A DNA stretch of 64,000 nucleotides, taken from Sphaerolaimus hirsutus (taxonomy: Eukaryota; Nematoda; Chromadorea; Monhysterida; Sphaerolaimidae). Numbering within the stretch: position 1 is the stretch's first letter; each line of letters begins with the position of its first letter. Both the position numbers and the translations under genes were made by a program. Where the stretch lies: positions 13,715,832 to 13,779,831 of the forward strand of contig OZ038458.1 in assembly GCA_964036195.1 (NCBI GenBank), in the 5' to 3' direction. Below are positions 1-9,610 of the stretch, piece by piece. The notes under the pieces are model-generated. The model saw nothing but the letters and a program-made list of their open reading frames with translations. It did no database searches and was not told the origin of the DNA.

Positions 1-60
1 TAGCCCCCCAGCCTCCCCAGAAAATTTTTCAGCTATCTATCCCTCCGGAGGGGCGATTAA
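1..60. repeat. Poly-C/CTATCTATC repeat fragment
   Basis: A C-run is followed by the motif AGCTATCTATCCCTCCGGAG. The same combination of long C or G runs and CTATCTATC is seen at 11043-11301, 16673-16915 and 53493-53915, so this is the truncated edge of a dispersed family. Confidence 0.55.
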
Positions 61-80
61 CTCGAAATTTCCATATTTCC

Positions 81-511
81 CAGGGACGTATCCAGGATTT
101 TTGAGCAGGGGGGGGGGCTGCTTGTTTACGGACGCCGGCGAGGGGGGGTGGCTCAGCCCCCCCCCTAAAATTTTAGCTACGCTGCGGAATGGCGCCATTC
201 GTAGGCGCCACGCCATGGCGCCATTGGCGTTGGCGTCAGCGCCATGGAATGCTGTATATGTATCTAAATATAAATACAAAGCAGCAAAAAACACAACATT
301 GAGTGTATTTATAACGATTTGTGGCCACATGGAGCAAATCCGATGATGGTACCTTATGTCTGGGTAGAATGCGCGCTAGCACGCAAATTTTTTTAACGCT
401 GACGTTGAAAAAGTCGCATTTTCCGGTCCCGGTCACGTTTTGGTCTCGCCCCGGGAGGGGGGGGGGCTGCAGCCCCCTCCCCCGCCCCCCCCCCCCCTGG
501 ATACGGCCCTG
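81..511. mobile_element. hAT-like non-autonomous element, 8-bp target duplication
   Basis: The left end CAGGGACGTATCCAGG and the right end CCTGGATACGGCCCTG are terminal inverted repeats. The element is flanked by an exact 8-bp direct repeat, ATATTTCC (73-80 and 512-519). Inside are G/C runs, a GGCGCCA-rich block and no open frame for a transposase. Other copies lie at 5541-5947, 52159-52762, 54924-55274 and 62350-62783. An 8-bp duplication with CAGGG ends is typical of hAT elements; the superfamily assignment is inference because no transposase is present. It lies just upstream of a UBAP1 exon. Confidence 0.85.
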
Positions 512-573
512 ATATTTCCGGACTTGTCGACTTTAGAATTGGACGCCTCAAATCTATCACTCTTAACCCGCAG

Positions 574-3377
574 CATCCAGCGCGCGCTTTGCCAGCGACG
601 ACGCGCAGCCGTCGTCAGTGGGCAGTACTCCACTGAAGGCGAGCGTCAGTTCGCCGGACATTTGCGCCAAAGTGACCGCCGCCGCGGACGCGCCGCAAAT
701 GGACACAAGTGTGAACAATGTGCCCTCACTATCGCAACCTACGGGTTGGCCCGATTTGTTCGGTGGTGATTGTAAACAGGCGGCCACCGAGCAGCCATCT
801 ACTTCAATGATGGACCTATTTGATTCGAAATCGGTGCGAACTGAGCCTGAAAGTGATAGTTTTCAGAGTAGAGTTGAGTTGCCGACAACGGATAGTGAGA
901 GAAAGCTTATTAGCGCCGTAGCTTCCATCGGCTTGGATAGTGAAGCTGCTTTGCGATTTGCCAGGCGTCATGGGAGGCCGATTGAACCGAGAGCAGTAAG
1001 TTTACTGTTTACTGTACATTACTCCTTTCGGGTTTTTCAAGTGTTTCGGGTATTATTTACATTACTTCTCAGCTTTCCACAAGGTAAGGTGGTTACGTGA
1101 AACATGCTTTTTTAATTGAGATTCATTGGGGGTTTTTCTGATCGATAATCATAACTGACAATCCGCCAGGGAACTTCCAACGGTCACTGTCTGATGGTGG
1201 TTTTAGTGAGTTCCACTCACTAAATTGCGCATTGTTCTCAATGACGTAAGGAATATTACCATTTTGACCCCTGTCGCCGCATTACCTTTGAAATTTGCTC
1301 AACGGTGTGTTTATCGCTGTATTTGCATGTATATTTACATACATATATAGCGTTTATGGCGCTGGCGCCAACGCCAATGGCGCCTACTAATTAGGGTTCA
1401 AACGGGACCGCGGTCCCGGTACATGGTTCGGCAAAAAGTCGGGACTGGGGCGTTCCCGGTCCCGGTCCCGACACCCCAGATTTTTGTGAAAACAACATGA
1501 AACTAGCAGTTGAAATTGAAACCCGAAATTGAAATTTTGTATAAAATTTCAATTTCGGGTTTTAATTTCAACTGCTAGTTTCATGTTGTTGTCACAAAAA
1601 TGTTGAAAACTAGCAGATGAAAATGATACCCGAAATGAGTTGAAATTCAATTTCGGGTATCATTTTGTATTGTTATTTGTCCTTTGTGTTTGCCGCACCG
1701 CGCCGATGGGTGCACACGCGCCGCCAGTCGTGCCCCCCCCCTCCGCTTATCTCCAACCCGGCCCGAATGAATACCCGCTCCGAATGTATACCCGCTCCGA
1801 AGGTAAGCCCGGCCCGAAGGTAGCATCAGTTACCTTCGGGCCGGGCTTACCTTCGGAGCGGGTATGCTTCCATTCGGGGCGGGTATACATTCGGGGCGGG
1901 TTTACATTCGGAGAGGCACAGGCTCGTTCCAAACATTCTCATTCATGTTCGACATCAGAGAAGGCTGAAAAATTTATTTTCCGTCAGAAAGCACTGCGCC
2001 AGGTTATGTATCAATACTCACTGTCATAATTTTCGTGCATTATGTCCTTTTTGTGACTCAATTGAATTTTGTGACTTTTATTATATTTTTGATGACAATT
2101 TTGATTGAATGAAGTGTGAAAATTGTATGAAACTTCTGAAAATATGCATTCAAATGGTTATCAGTCCCGATAGGGCTCAAAGGGGGGCTGTGGTCCTGGT
2201 ACCTGGTTCGGCAAATCCTGGTCCCAGTCCAGATGCCCCAGTCCCGGTCCCGACAATTGAAAAATGCCAGTCCCGGTCCCGACCACCTAGTCCCGGTCCC
2301 GATAAGAAAAATTTCTGGTCCCGGTCCCGGTCCGAAAAAGTGGTCCCGTTTGAACCCTACTACTAATGGCGCCAGCGCCATTCCGTCACACTATAGGTCA
2401 AAATTTAGGGGGGGGCTGAGCCCCCCCCCCCGTTCGCCGGGTTCCGTAAAAAAACAGCCCCCCCCGCTCCACAATCCTGGATACGTCCCTGTCAGGAGTA
2501 ATAAGTGAATCATAAGGACGGATGATTAAAGATTTGAAACCCTCACTTTTTCCTGGGTTCTCATGATTTTGCTACATTCTCGCCTATCCGAATGCACTGC
2601 CTCTCAGGTTATCGATTACTTACTGGCTGCGGACGCTGTCTCGTCGCGCCAACCCAACCTGCCAGTAGATATTGTAGAGGAGGCTGTTTACGTCTGTGAC
2701 GGCGATGCGGATAAGGTTTGCATTTTCATAACTCAGTTTCGTTCAGTTTTTGAACTGAACTGAACTGAACTTTTTCTAGGTAAACGTAAACGTAAATTAT
2801 TTAATTTTTACTCTCCCTGAGTACAGAAAACGTAAAGTAATTTTTTTACTTTTACGCTGCGTAAACGGTGAGTAAACGTAAATATAAGTATTTTTACTCA
2901 GGGAAAACGTAAAAGTACATTTTTCGATTTTGTACCTATTTCGACCAGCGGTAGTCGTCGCTTTGCCTACCCATCGCAACTTCTATCATCACCGCTGCCA
3001 TTTTTGCAGCCGTTTAAATTCGTTTGAGTGGTTTTTGCTTTATATGCACCCCACGTTCTCTCAATTACGTTTTCTGTAATAGCTTACTTTGAAGTACGCG
3101 AGTAAGTGACTACCGGCATTTTTTCCGGGAGGAAATGTAAACGTATTTACGCAGTACTCGAGTAAACGTAAATACGTTTGAACAACTATGATTTCGATAT
3201 GCCATAATTATTGCACTAACCAGATAATCCAATTTTCAGGCAGTGCAGTACGCGCGCGTGGCCGCGCAACTGAATGACTTGGGTTTTGGTCCCACGGCTC
3301 TACTTGCGGCTATTCGAAAGTCGGATGGGCGGCGCGATAGAGCGCTCGATTTGTTACTGTCTGGTACTTTTGCTTGA
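574..3377 (+). CDS. UBAP1: UBAP1 (ESCRT-I subunit), 3' exons; 5' part outside window
   Basis: Three exons are visible: about 574-995, 2608-2715 and 3240-3377 (TGA). The acceptor of the first is uncertain. Junction phases agree (all 0) and the sites are GT-AG. The protein has a low-complexity Ser/Asp region with a WPDLFGG-like motif, then a C-terminal set of three UBA-like helical bundles. SERKLISAVASIGLDSEA, VIDYLL and LNDLGFGPTALLAAIRKSDG align in order with the SOUBA (overlapping UBA) domain that ends animal UBAP1. UBAP1 is an ESCRT-I subunit that binds ubiquitinated membrane cargo on endosomes. The N-terminal MABP-interaction part would be left of the window. Both introns are loaded with transposons. 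The name rests on recognised domain order and motif similarity, not on a search. Confidence 0.75.
1336..2491. mobile_element. Host hAT-like copy split by a later insertion
   Basis: The GGCGCCA-rich middle of the CAGGGACG family lies at 1336-1391. Its G/C-run end, closing with CCTGGATACGTCCCTG, lies at 2368-2491. The two parts are separated by the 968-bp element at 1392-2359. The far left end is not recognisable. Confidence 0.6.
1392..2359. mobile_element. TAGGGTTCAAACGGG element, 8-bp target duplication
   Basis: The terminal inverted repeats are TAGGGTTCAAACGGGACC and GGTCCCGTTTGAACCCTA. They are flanked by the exact 8-bp duplication CTACTAAT (1384-1391, 2360-2367). The interior is built from GGTCCCGG repeats plus two big foldbacks: about 1486-1600, arms containing ATGAAACTAGCAGTTGAAAT, and about 1757-1920, arms containing GGTAAGCCCGGCCCGAAGGT. 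It has no transposase frame. It lies inside UBAP1 intron 1 and within an older hAT-like copy. A relative is at 6327-6878. Confidence 0.85.
2737..3190. repeat. GTAAACGTAAA-family repeat
   Basis: This copy starts near a GAACTGAAC run and carries many GTAAACGTAAA and ACTTTTACG motifs, ending near AAATACGTTTGAACAAC. The same order (AAGTACTGAACTTTTTTCAA, GTAAACGTAAA, GAGTACAGAAAACGTAAAGT, AATACGTTTT) recurs at about 8235-8400, 25945-26390, 29422-29910, 41615-41840 and 63795-63975. It fills most of UBAP1 intron 2. No clear target duplication is seen. Confidence 0.65.
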
Positions 3378-3427
3378 CTGCGGTTGTTTAGTTCGCGTCG
3401 GGTTCAAGGGTTCAGTAGAGGGGGTCG

Positions 3428-3994
3428 TAGGGTGTCAAAAAAAAATTTACGGAAAACGGAAACGGAAAAAAAAATTTCAGCGGTTGGAAAACGGAACGGA
3501 CAACGGAAAAAAATTTGCACTTGGCGGAAAACGGAAATGGATAAAAAATTTCAGTGGCCGGAAAACGGAAAAAGGGGCGGGAAAAACGGAAACGGAAACG
3601 GAAAAATGAAATTTCCATGGAAACGGAAAAATTTGCTGAAATTTTACCAAAAAATGGATAAAATTTGCTGAAATTTTGTTGGAAGAGGGAAAAATTTGCA
3701 GAAATTTTGCTGGGAAAAGAAAAAATTTACATAATTGACAATCTGCATGAATTTTTTCCCAGTTTGGCTGGAACAGAAAATTGAGCCAAAAAGGTAAAAT
3801 GAGGTGGAAAAACAGAAAATTGAGGCGGAAAACGAAAAAAGCAGAAAAACAGGAAAAGGCGGAAAAACTTCAAATGTAGCCGGAAAACGGAAAATGAGCC
3901 GGAAAAACGGAAAAAAATGTGGCCGGATAACGGAACGGAATACGGAAAAAAAATTCAGCCTGCGGGAAACGGAAAACGGAAATTTGACACCCTA
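3428..3994. mobile_element. TAGGGTGTCAAA element with GGAAAACGG array
   Basis: The ends TAGGGTGTCAAA and TTTGACACCCTA are inverted repeats, flanked by GGGTCG on both sides (6 bp visible). The whole interior is a degenerate tandem array of GGAAAACGG and GGAAAAATTT. It resembles the TAGGGTTCAAACGGG family in ends and architecture but differs in motif. Open frames through it are low-complexity Lys/Asn/Gly and not genes. Confidence 0.65.
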
Positions 3995-5100
3995 GGGTCG
4001 ACTGTCCTGCTGGGAAGTATTCCCAACAACAAAAAATATGTCATCATTATCTAGCCCTGTTGAAGACAACGCTAGTAAATACGGGTGAAAAGATACAATC
4101 GGAAATGATACAAAATCAGAAAAATCCGCCTTGCACACTTCTAACAAGACGTAAAACCGTAATTCCTAGGATTGCCAAATTGCTACTTTATTGCAACAAT
4201 ACCCCCAACTTGTTTTCAGCTATTTAGTTTTTCCGGATAGGCTCCACCTATTTTGCAATTCATGGGCAAAAATCAGCTGAACCCATGAGTGATGCGTATT
4301 GTGTACGTTGTTCGGACTGTGTTTTTCCGACCATGACACCGAAAAAATATTTATCCATTAACACAAACCGTATAGTAAAAAATACAGATTGAACTTGTTG
4401 AGTTGCCTTGAAGAAAACTTTCAAATTACCTTTCTTGAGGTATGAATGAATGAATATTTTTTCGGTGTTCGCGGCCGCTGTGAAATATTTTTATTCTGGG
4501 TATGGTTCCTGTGCTCGATGAGCATTCACTTGCCGTTGTAGTCAACTTGTGTCTAGGGTAAAATTTTGTGGTATCCTGTGGTGGTTGGTGAATATACTTC
4601 GCTTGTGCCAATCTTCTGTGTACTTGCTTTTGAAGCATTTGATTCATTTTTGATTTCTTATTGGTGGTTTAGTTGGTGAGTCTTTCGGCCTGTGATAACG
4701 ACATGTATCATTCATAGACTACATACATATTACTTACAATTTATGTTGACTTTTATTCACACCGAATCAGAACATGCTCATTATTCATTCGTATTTCAAT
4801 GAAGTACGCGTTGTCCCACAGTTCGCCCCTAATAGTTGTGTTATTGCGTCATCAACGCACTGCCATCGCTGAGTGGCTTTATTTTGTCACGACCGCCTCT
4901 GGGAATCGCATAAGTGTTACTTTCAACGTACCGTGAGAGCTTCTGAAAAGCTTTTTTTCAAAAAGGATCTTTCTCTAAAAAAAATCGCCCGAGCAATTAA
5001 CATTTCAATCAAAATCTTACCTACAACTTTTGAAAGTGTGAAAATTTCGGAACAGTGTTGCGCTCTCTCATCCCTTTTATCACACACTTCCCAATCCACC
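3995..5100. other. Intergenic, no gene recognised
   Basis: This AT-rich stretch between UBAP1 and RPL13 shows no conserved coding signal. The last roughly 100 bp contain pyrimidine-rich tracts (TCTCTCATCCCTTTTATC) as expected near a ribosomal-protein gene start, so the RPL13 promoter and 5' UTR are probably in 4850-5150. Confidence 0.4.
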
Positions 5101-5150
5101 TCGCAGGTATATTGTTTATCCACCACTTTAGAAACCGGGTATAGAACAAG

Positions 5151-8100
5151 ATGGCGCCCAAACGCAACAACATGGTGCCGAACGGGCACTTCCACAAGCA
5201 CTGGCAGCGGCGCGTCATGACGCACTTCGACCAGCCCATGGCCAAGTTGCGTCGCCGCCGCGCCCGCCTGGCTAAGGCGCAGCAGGTTGCTCCCAGACCG
5301 GTGAAAGGTGGGTTGGGTTTTGTGTTAGGCTGCCCTAATGTGTTGTTTCGCGGTGCTGTTGGTGGAAGACTAGGCACTTTTTTAACCGATTTGAAATAAT
5401 TTTGACTTTCTTGAGATACACGCGCGCATCTTTTGGCGGCCTAGGCTTAAGGTGAGGTAAAATTACCGGTCGAATAATGGTAAGATTCTGCTCGAGAAAA
5501 TCGTCAGCGCTGCAATGGGCCCCCACACGCTAGTTGACATCAGGGACGTATCCAAGATTTTTGAGCGGGGGGGCTGCTTGTTTACGGAACCCGGCGAGGG
5601 GGGGGTTGAGCCCCCCCTAAAATTTTACCTTAATGGTGATTGAATGGTGTCATGGCACTGGCGCCACGCTATGGCGCCGAGAACCGCTGTATATGTATGT
5701 AAATATGCATACATATAGCGCGAAAAACGTTTATTTGTGTACATGTAATGGGTGTTTGTGTACATGTAATGGGTATTTGTGATACAGGGACCGATGTGCA
5801 GACAGTAGCTCATGCGACATAAGAAAATGCGCGCTTGCGCGCTAATTTTTTGCTTACACCTAAAAAATTGATACTGAAAATCGCATTTTCCTGCACATTT
5901 TCATCCCTCGCCCGGCCCCCGCCCCCCCCCCCCTGGATACGGCCCTGGTTGACATCGCCACCAAATGTTAACTGGTGCCGATCCCGATTCAAAGCTTGCT
6001 GGCGAGTGAACGAACGACGTTCAAACGCAATCTTTGAATTAGAAACGGAACCAGTTGACATTTGGTGTCGATGTCAACTAGCGTGTGTGGGGCCAATAAG
6101 CCCACACGCCTAGTTGACATCGCTAATTCATGCCATCCAAATATCACCAAAAAAATTAAAAGCATCATACGGTAACAGAAACGATGAAAATGAAGGGTCA
6201 CGATATGAAATTAACTATGCTCTATCACATGAAATTTGAAATCACATAATTAACAAAAAATTTGTTGACATGAATTTTGATGTCAACTAGTGTGTGTGCG
6301 TGGATTCACACCGATCTTAGTACTTCTAGGGTTCAAACGGGATCCCGATCCGGATCCCGTGAAATTCCGGGATTTAGCAGTCCCAATACCGAAACCCCAA
6401 TCCCGATCCCGAAATACAAAAATACCAATCCCGATCCCGAAATACAAAAATACCAATCCCGATCCCGAAAACTTTCAAATCCCCATCCCGCTCCCGAGAA
6501 TCTCCCAAGTCCGGGATCCCGATCCCGGAAAAAAATAGTGGAAATCATAAAAAGTGAAAAAATGACATTTTTGCATGCAAAAATGTGAACGCAAACCCCC
6601 AGCGTCCATTTTATGTCGCTTTTCTGGCATCCAACAGTGTTTTGAGACCTTTATGAACAACTGTGAATGCCAGAACAGTGACGAAAATCTCTATCCCTAG
6701 ACCCCAATTCTGATCCCGAAAAAATGCCGATCCCGTGACCCCAATCCCGGCCAATCCCGATCCCGAAATCTCAAAATACCAATCCCTATCCCGAAACCCC
6801 GATCCCGATCCCGATCCCGATCCCGAAATCTCAAAAAGTGAATCCCGATCCCGAAAAGTCAATCCTGTTTGAACCCTAAGTACTTCTGACATTTGAACCG
6901 AGCCATAAGTCATTGGAGGCCTCTAGGCTTCTACTGCGTTTACCCCCACCACCCTATCGCAGGTTTCCTGCGCCCAGTGGTTCGCTGCCCCACGCAGCGC
7001 TACAACCGGCGGCAGCGAGCCGGCCGCGGCTTCAGCATCGAGGAGCTCAAAGCGGCCGGCATCGGCAAGCGCGAGGCGCCCACCATCGGCATCGCCGTCG
7101 ACCACCGCCGCACCAATCGCAGCTTGGAGAGCCTGCAGGCGAACGTGCAGCGCCTCAAGGAGTACAGGAGCAGGCTGATCCTGTTCCCCAAGAAGACTAA
7201 TAAGCCGAAGAAGGGCGACAGCACTGTGAGTTGGGTGATTCGGTTTGAATTGGGTGTGAAGATGTCTGGGAACAATTCCGCAAAAGAGTGAAATGTGAAG
7301 TGAAAAGTAATTTAAAAACAGATAGCAAAGTGACAAAAATGCTCAAAAATGATAATCAATTTTTAACAAGAATACATTTTAAAAATAAATAATAAAATCT
7401 TCTTTTTTTTCGTTTTTAAATACTTTTTTCTATTTTTTTGCATTTTCTTGTTATACTTGGCGGACCGCAAAGTATGCGCCCAAAATTATTTATGGCTTGG
7501 TCGATAACGCACGAGCTGGATACTTATGTATGCACTTTCACAAAGAAAAATTTAAAAAAAGAAAAGGCGGAGTCGCGTACAAACGAGGAATGTTTTTTCC
7601 CGAAATGTTTTTTTCGTTTTTCGCTGGAATTATTTTTATTTTTTAATGATGACGTCATGATGGAGTGTTTCGTTCAGAAAAATGCATAGCATGTGGTCCG
7701 CCGAGTATACATACGATTTTTTTATTTTTCACCTCTCATTTCACTTCCCATTTAATTTCTCATTTCACTTCACACTTCCCACTTTGGCGGAATTGACACT
7801 TGGACGCGTCTGCATGCTTACGCCCACCAATTTTCCCTGAATCTCAGGCGGAGGAGTGCAAGCTGGCGACGCAGTTGAAGACGTTCATCATGCCGGTGCC
7901 CGCCTACGGCAAGAGGAAGACCAAGGCGCAGCCGATCACCGACGAAATGAAGAAGTTCGAGGCCTACCGCACGCTGCGTCGCGAGCGCGCCGACAAAAGG
8001 TGCGGAAAATGCATTTTTCGTTGTGTTGGATGAGAATCGGTGTCATAATCAGATTTTTAGATGAGACGATTTTTTAACTTGACTTTTGCTGCTGAATTTT

Positions 8101-8483
8101 GCTCTGAAATCGCGCGCTCGCACGCGAAATTTTTGAAAGCGGCCCGAAGCGTATCAGTACCAGAATTTTAGGGCCCAATTTTTTCCAAAACTTTCCAAAC
8201 GATCATTTTTCAATTGATTAGAACCACTCGTAACCAGAGTTAAAAGTACTGAACTTTTTTCAAAGTAAACTTTGTGCTTTTTTTAGTTTGCTCATGGGTA
8301 AACGTGAGTAAAATACTTTTTTCGCTGGAAAAAGTAAAAGTGAGGTTTTTGAGAAATTTTGCTCCAATTTCCACTTAAAATCACTAAAATCACACATTTG
8401 CACCCTTTTAATTCAGGCTGAAGGGCTACCGCGAGAAGAAGGCGCGCGAGGCCGAAGAACAGGCTGTCGGTGGGAAGAAATAA
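5151..8483 (+). CDS. RPL13: 60S ribosomal protein L13 (eL13)
   Basis: Four exons are complete: 5151-5307, 6963-7225, 7848-7999 and 8417-8483. All are GT-AG and phases agree, giving 212 residues against 211 in human. The start [20 protein letters not shown] matches the eL13 N-terminus (HFHK.WQRRV). The middle exon has [40 protein letters not shown] and LILFPKK. The end is basic ([11 protein letters not shown]...GKK). It is a component of the large cytosolic ribosomal subunit. The exons are much more GC-rich than the surrounding DNA. Intron 1 is filled with nested MITEs, a hAT-like copy and a GATCCC-array element, and intron 3 holds a GTAAACGTAAA copy. Confidence 0.97.
5516..6102. mobile_element. 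ACTAGTTGACA-type MITE interrupted by a hAT-like copy
   Basis: The left end GGGCCCCCACACGCTAGTTGACAT is at 5516-5540. The rest resumes at 5948 with GTTGACATCGCCACC and ends near 6102 in ATGTCAACTAGCGTGTGTGG. The arms contain ACCAAATGTTAACTGGT and ACCAGTTGACATTTGGTGT in inverted order. The interruption (5541-5947) is flanked by an 8-bp duplication of this MITE's own sequence, so the MITE is the older insertion. A close relative is at 9138-9303. Confidence 0.8.
5541..5947. mobile_element. hAT-like non-autonomous element nested in a MITE
   Basis: It has CAGGGACGTATCCAAG ends, paired G/C runs, a GGCGCCA block and CCTGGATACGGCCCTG at the right. The exact 8-bp duplication GTTGACAT occurs at 5533-5540 and 5948-5955. 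Confidence 0.88.
6099..6306. mobile_element. ACTAGTTGACA-type MITE
   Basis: The left end AGCCCACACGCCTAGTTGACAT and the right end ATGTCAACTAGTGTGTGTGC are inverted repeats around an AT-rich core. It sits in RPL13 intron 1 directly after the previous MITE. Confidence 0.7.
6327..6878. mobile_element. TAGGGTTCAAACGGG element with GATCCC array
   Basis: The ends TAGGGTTCAAACGGGATCCC and CTGTTTGAACCCTA are inverted repeats, with exact 8-bp flanks AGTACTTC (6319-6326, 6879-6886). Two internal arrays of ATCCCGATCCCGAAAT-type units (about 6345-6535 and 6700-6865) run in the same orientation. There is no coding capacity. Confidence 0.85.
8235..8400. repeat. GTAAACGTAAA-family fragment
   Basis: It starts AGAGTTAAAAGTACTGAACT and carries GGGTAAACGTGAGTAAAAT, matching the left half of the family described at 2737-3190. 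It lies in RPL13 intron 3. Confidence 0.6.
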
Positions 8484-8743
8484 ATGCCCGTAGATTTGAT
8501 CGCGTTGTTTGGTTGATAAATTTTAAAGTGTTGTTTTGTTTTGGCCGAGTTTTGTTGAATTTCGCCCGAGATGATAAATGATAAACTATTGCACGGATAC
8601 GATTGTTGTCAAAAATGTATGAAATCGAACGTCCGCTGTTTCATTTCACCGGGAAACGTATCAACATAATCAACATAAACGTTATTTACAACCGAACCAA
8701 CGTTAGTCAACATCAATACGCTTTGTCACTTTTGCGGTAAATT

Positions 8744-8749
8744 AATAAA
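8744..8749 (+). terminator. Possible polyadenylation signal
   Basis: An AATAAA hexamer lies about 260 bp after the RPL13 stop. Another AATAAA overlaps the stop itself (8479-8484). Which one is used cannot be told from the sequence. Confidence 0.3.
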
Positions 8750-8999
8750 TTGCGCTCAACTGTTGCTGGCCGGTGATGTAAGCAGTCAAGAATTAAGGAC
8801 GTTACTTTTTGTCGCAATTGTTAGAACCGCCTTTTTGAATGCTTTTTGACACTGCCCGCTTCGTACTTTGTCAGTTCAGTTGCAGTTGAATGTTAATGGA
8901 AAATTCTTCTTATGTAAATTAATACAAGGGGTAAAAATAACCTGCACCTTCCCGTTACACAACAGTCCAGCCAGAAGTACACCACCGAAATTAGAAAAC

Positions 9000-9130
9000 A
9001 TGTAAATCGGTTATGAACGCATTTGAGTTTACCACAAAGAGGAGTTTGTCAACTAGTGTTGATGGGGTACAGAACTCATTGTGGTAAACTCAAATGTGTT
9101 TCCCAAATGTGCTGTAAATGTGTAAGTTTA
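9000..9130. repeat. TGGTAAACTCAAA inverted-repeat fragment
   Basis: GAGTTTACCACAAAGAGGAG and CTCATTGTGGTAAACTC form a short foldback with TTTGTCAACTAGTG inside. Related pieces lie at about 19830-19960, 24760-24890 and 62900-63010. Confidence 0.45.
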
Positions 9131-9137
9131 CGTGCTA

Positions 9138-9303
9138 ATGGCCCCACACACACTAGTTGACAACGACACCAAATGTCAACTGGTTTCGATCCCAATTCAA
9201 AGTTTGCATTTGAACGTCGTTCGTTGGCTCGTCAGCAGTCTTTGAATTGGGATCTGAACCAGTTGACATTTGGTGTCGATGTCAGCTAGTGTGTGTCGGG
9301 CCA
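9138..9303. mobile_element. ACTAGTTGACA-type MITE
   Basis: The ends GGCCCCACACACACTAGTTG and AGCTAGTGTGTGTCGGGCC are inverted. The subterminal ACCAAATGTCAACTGGTT and ACCAGTTGACATTTGGTGT are also inverted, and a second inner pair (CAATTCAAAG / CTTTGAATTG) follows. The element is intact and about 166 bp. It ends about 30 bp before the candidate exon at 9335. Confidence 0.8.
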
Positions 9304-9334
9304 TAGTCACTCGGAATTGAAACGCAACTCAAAG

Positions 9335-9610
9335 CTTCGGCGTAACACTCGGAGACGGCACGTACACTGGCCTCCTGGCCCTCGTCCTCTGCTTTGGCTG
9401 CGGCATCGCTCTGGCCAGCCCTCTGTGTCCTTGGCAGTCGCCGGCGGCCAGCGCCGCGCTGCACGACACCGAGCTGGGCGAGTCGCACCTAAACGTGCTC
9501 GTCGGCTGCCGTGCCAGCGGCGGCCAGTTCAGGTCGCAGCTGCCGCGCCAGTTGGCGCAGTGGTGCTGTGGTTGGATGTGGGCGGAGATTTGTCTGGGCG
9601 CTGCGGTCTG
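9335..9610 (+). CDS. Orphan GC-rich exon candidate, membrane-protein-like
   Basis: The DNA here becomes GC-rich like the real exons around it. One plus-strand frame between a possible acceptor (CTCAAAG) and a donor (TCTGGTTAGT) encodes a hydrophobic stretch GLLALVLCFGCGIALA, a Cys/Trp segment (QWCCGWMWAEICLGAAVW) and no stop. I do not recognise a family and cannot find partner exons, which may have been separated by the 7 kb element that begins at 10157. Another frame of the same block is also open but highly Arg-rich and less convincing. It could instead be an exon relic. Confidence 0.3.

Noticed and set aside
3384-3995. Lys/Asn-rich open frames of 60-110 codons
   Set aside because: They translate the GGAAAACGG tandem array of a transposon and have no domain or splice support.
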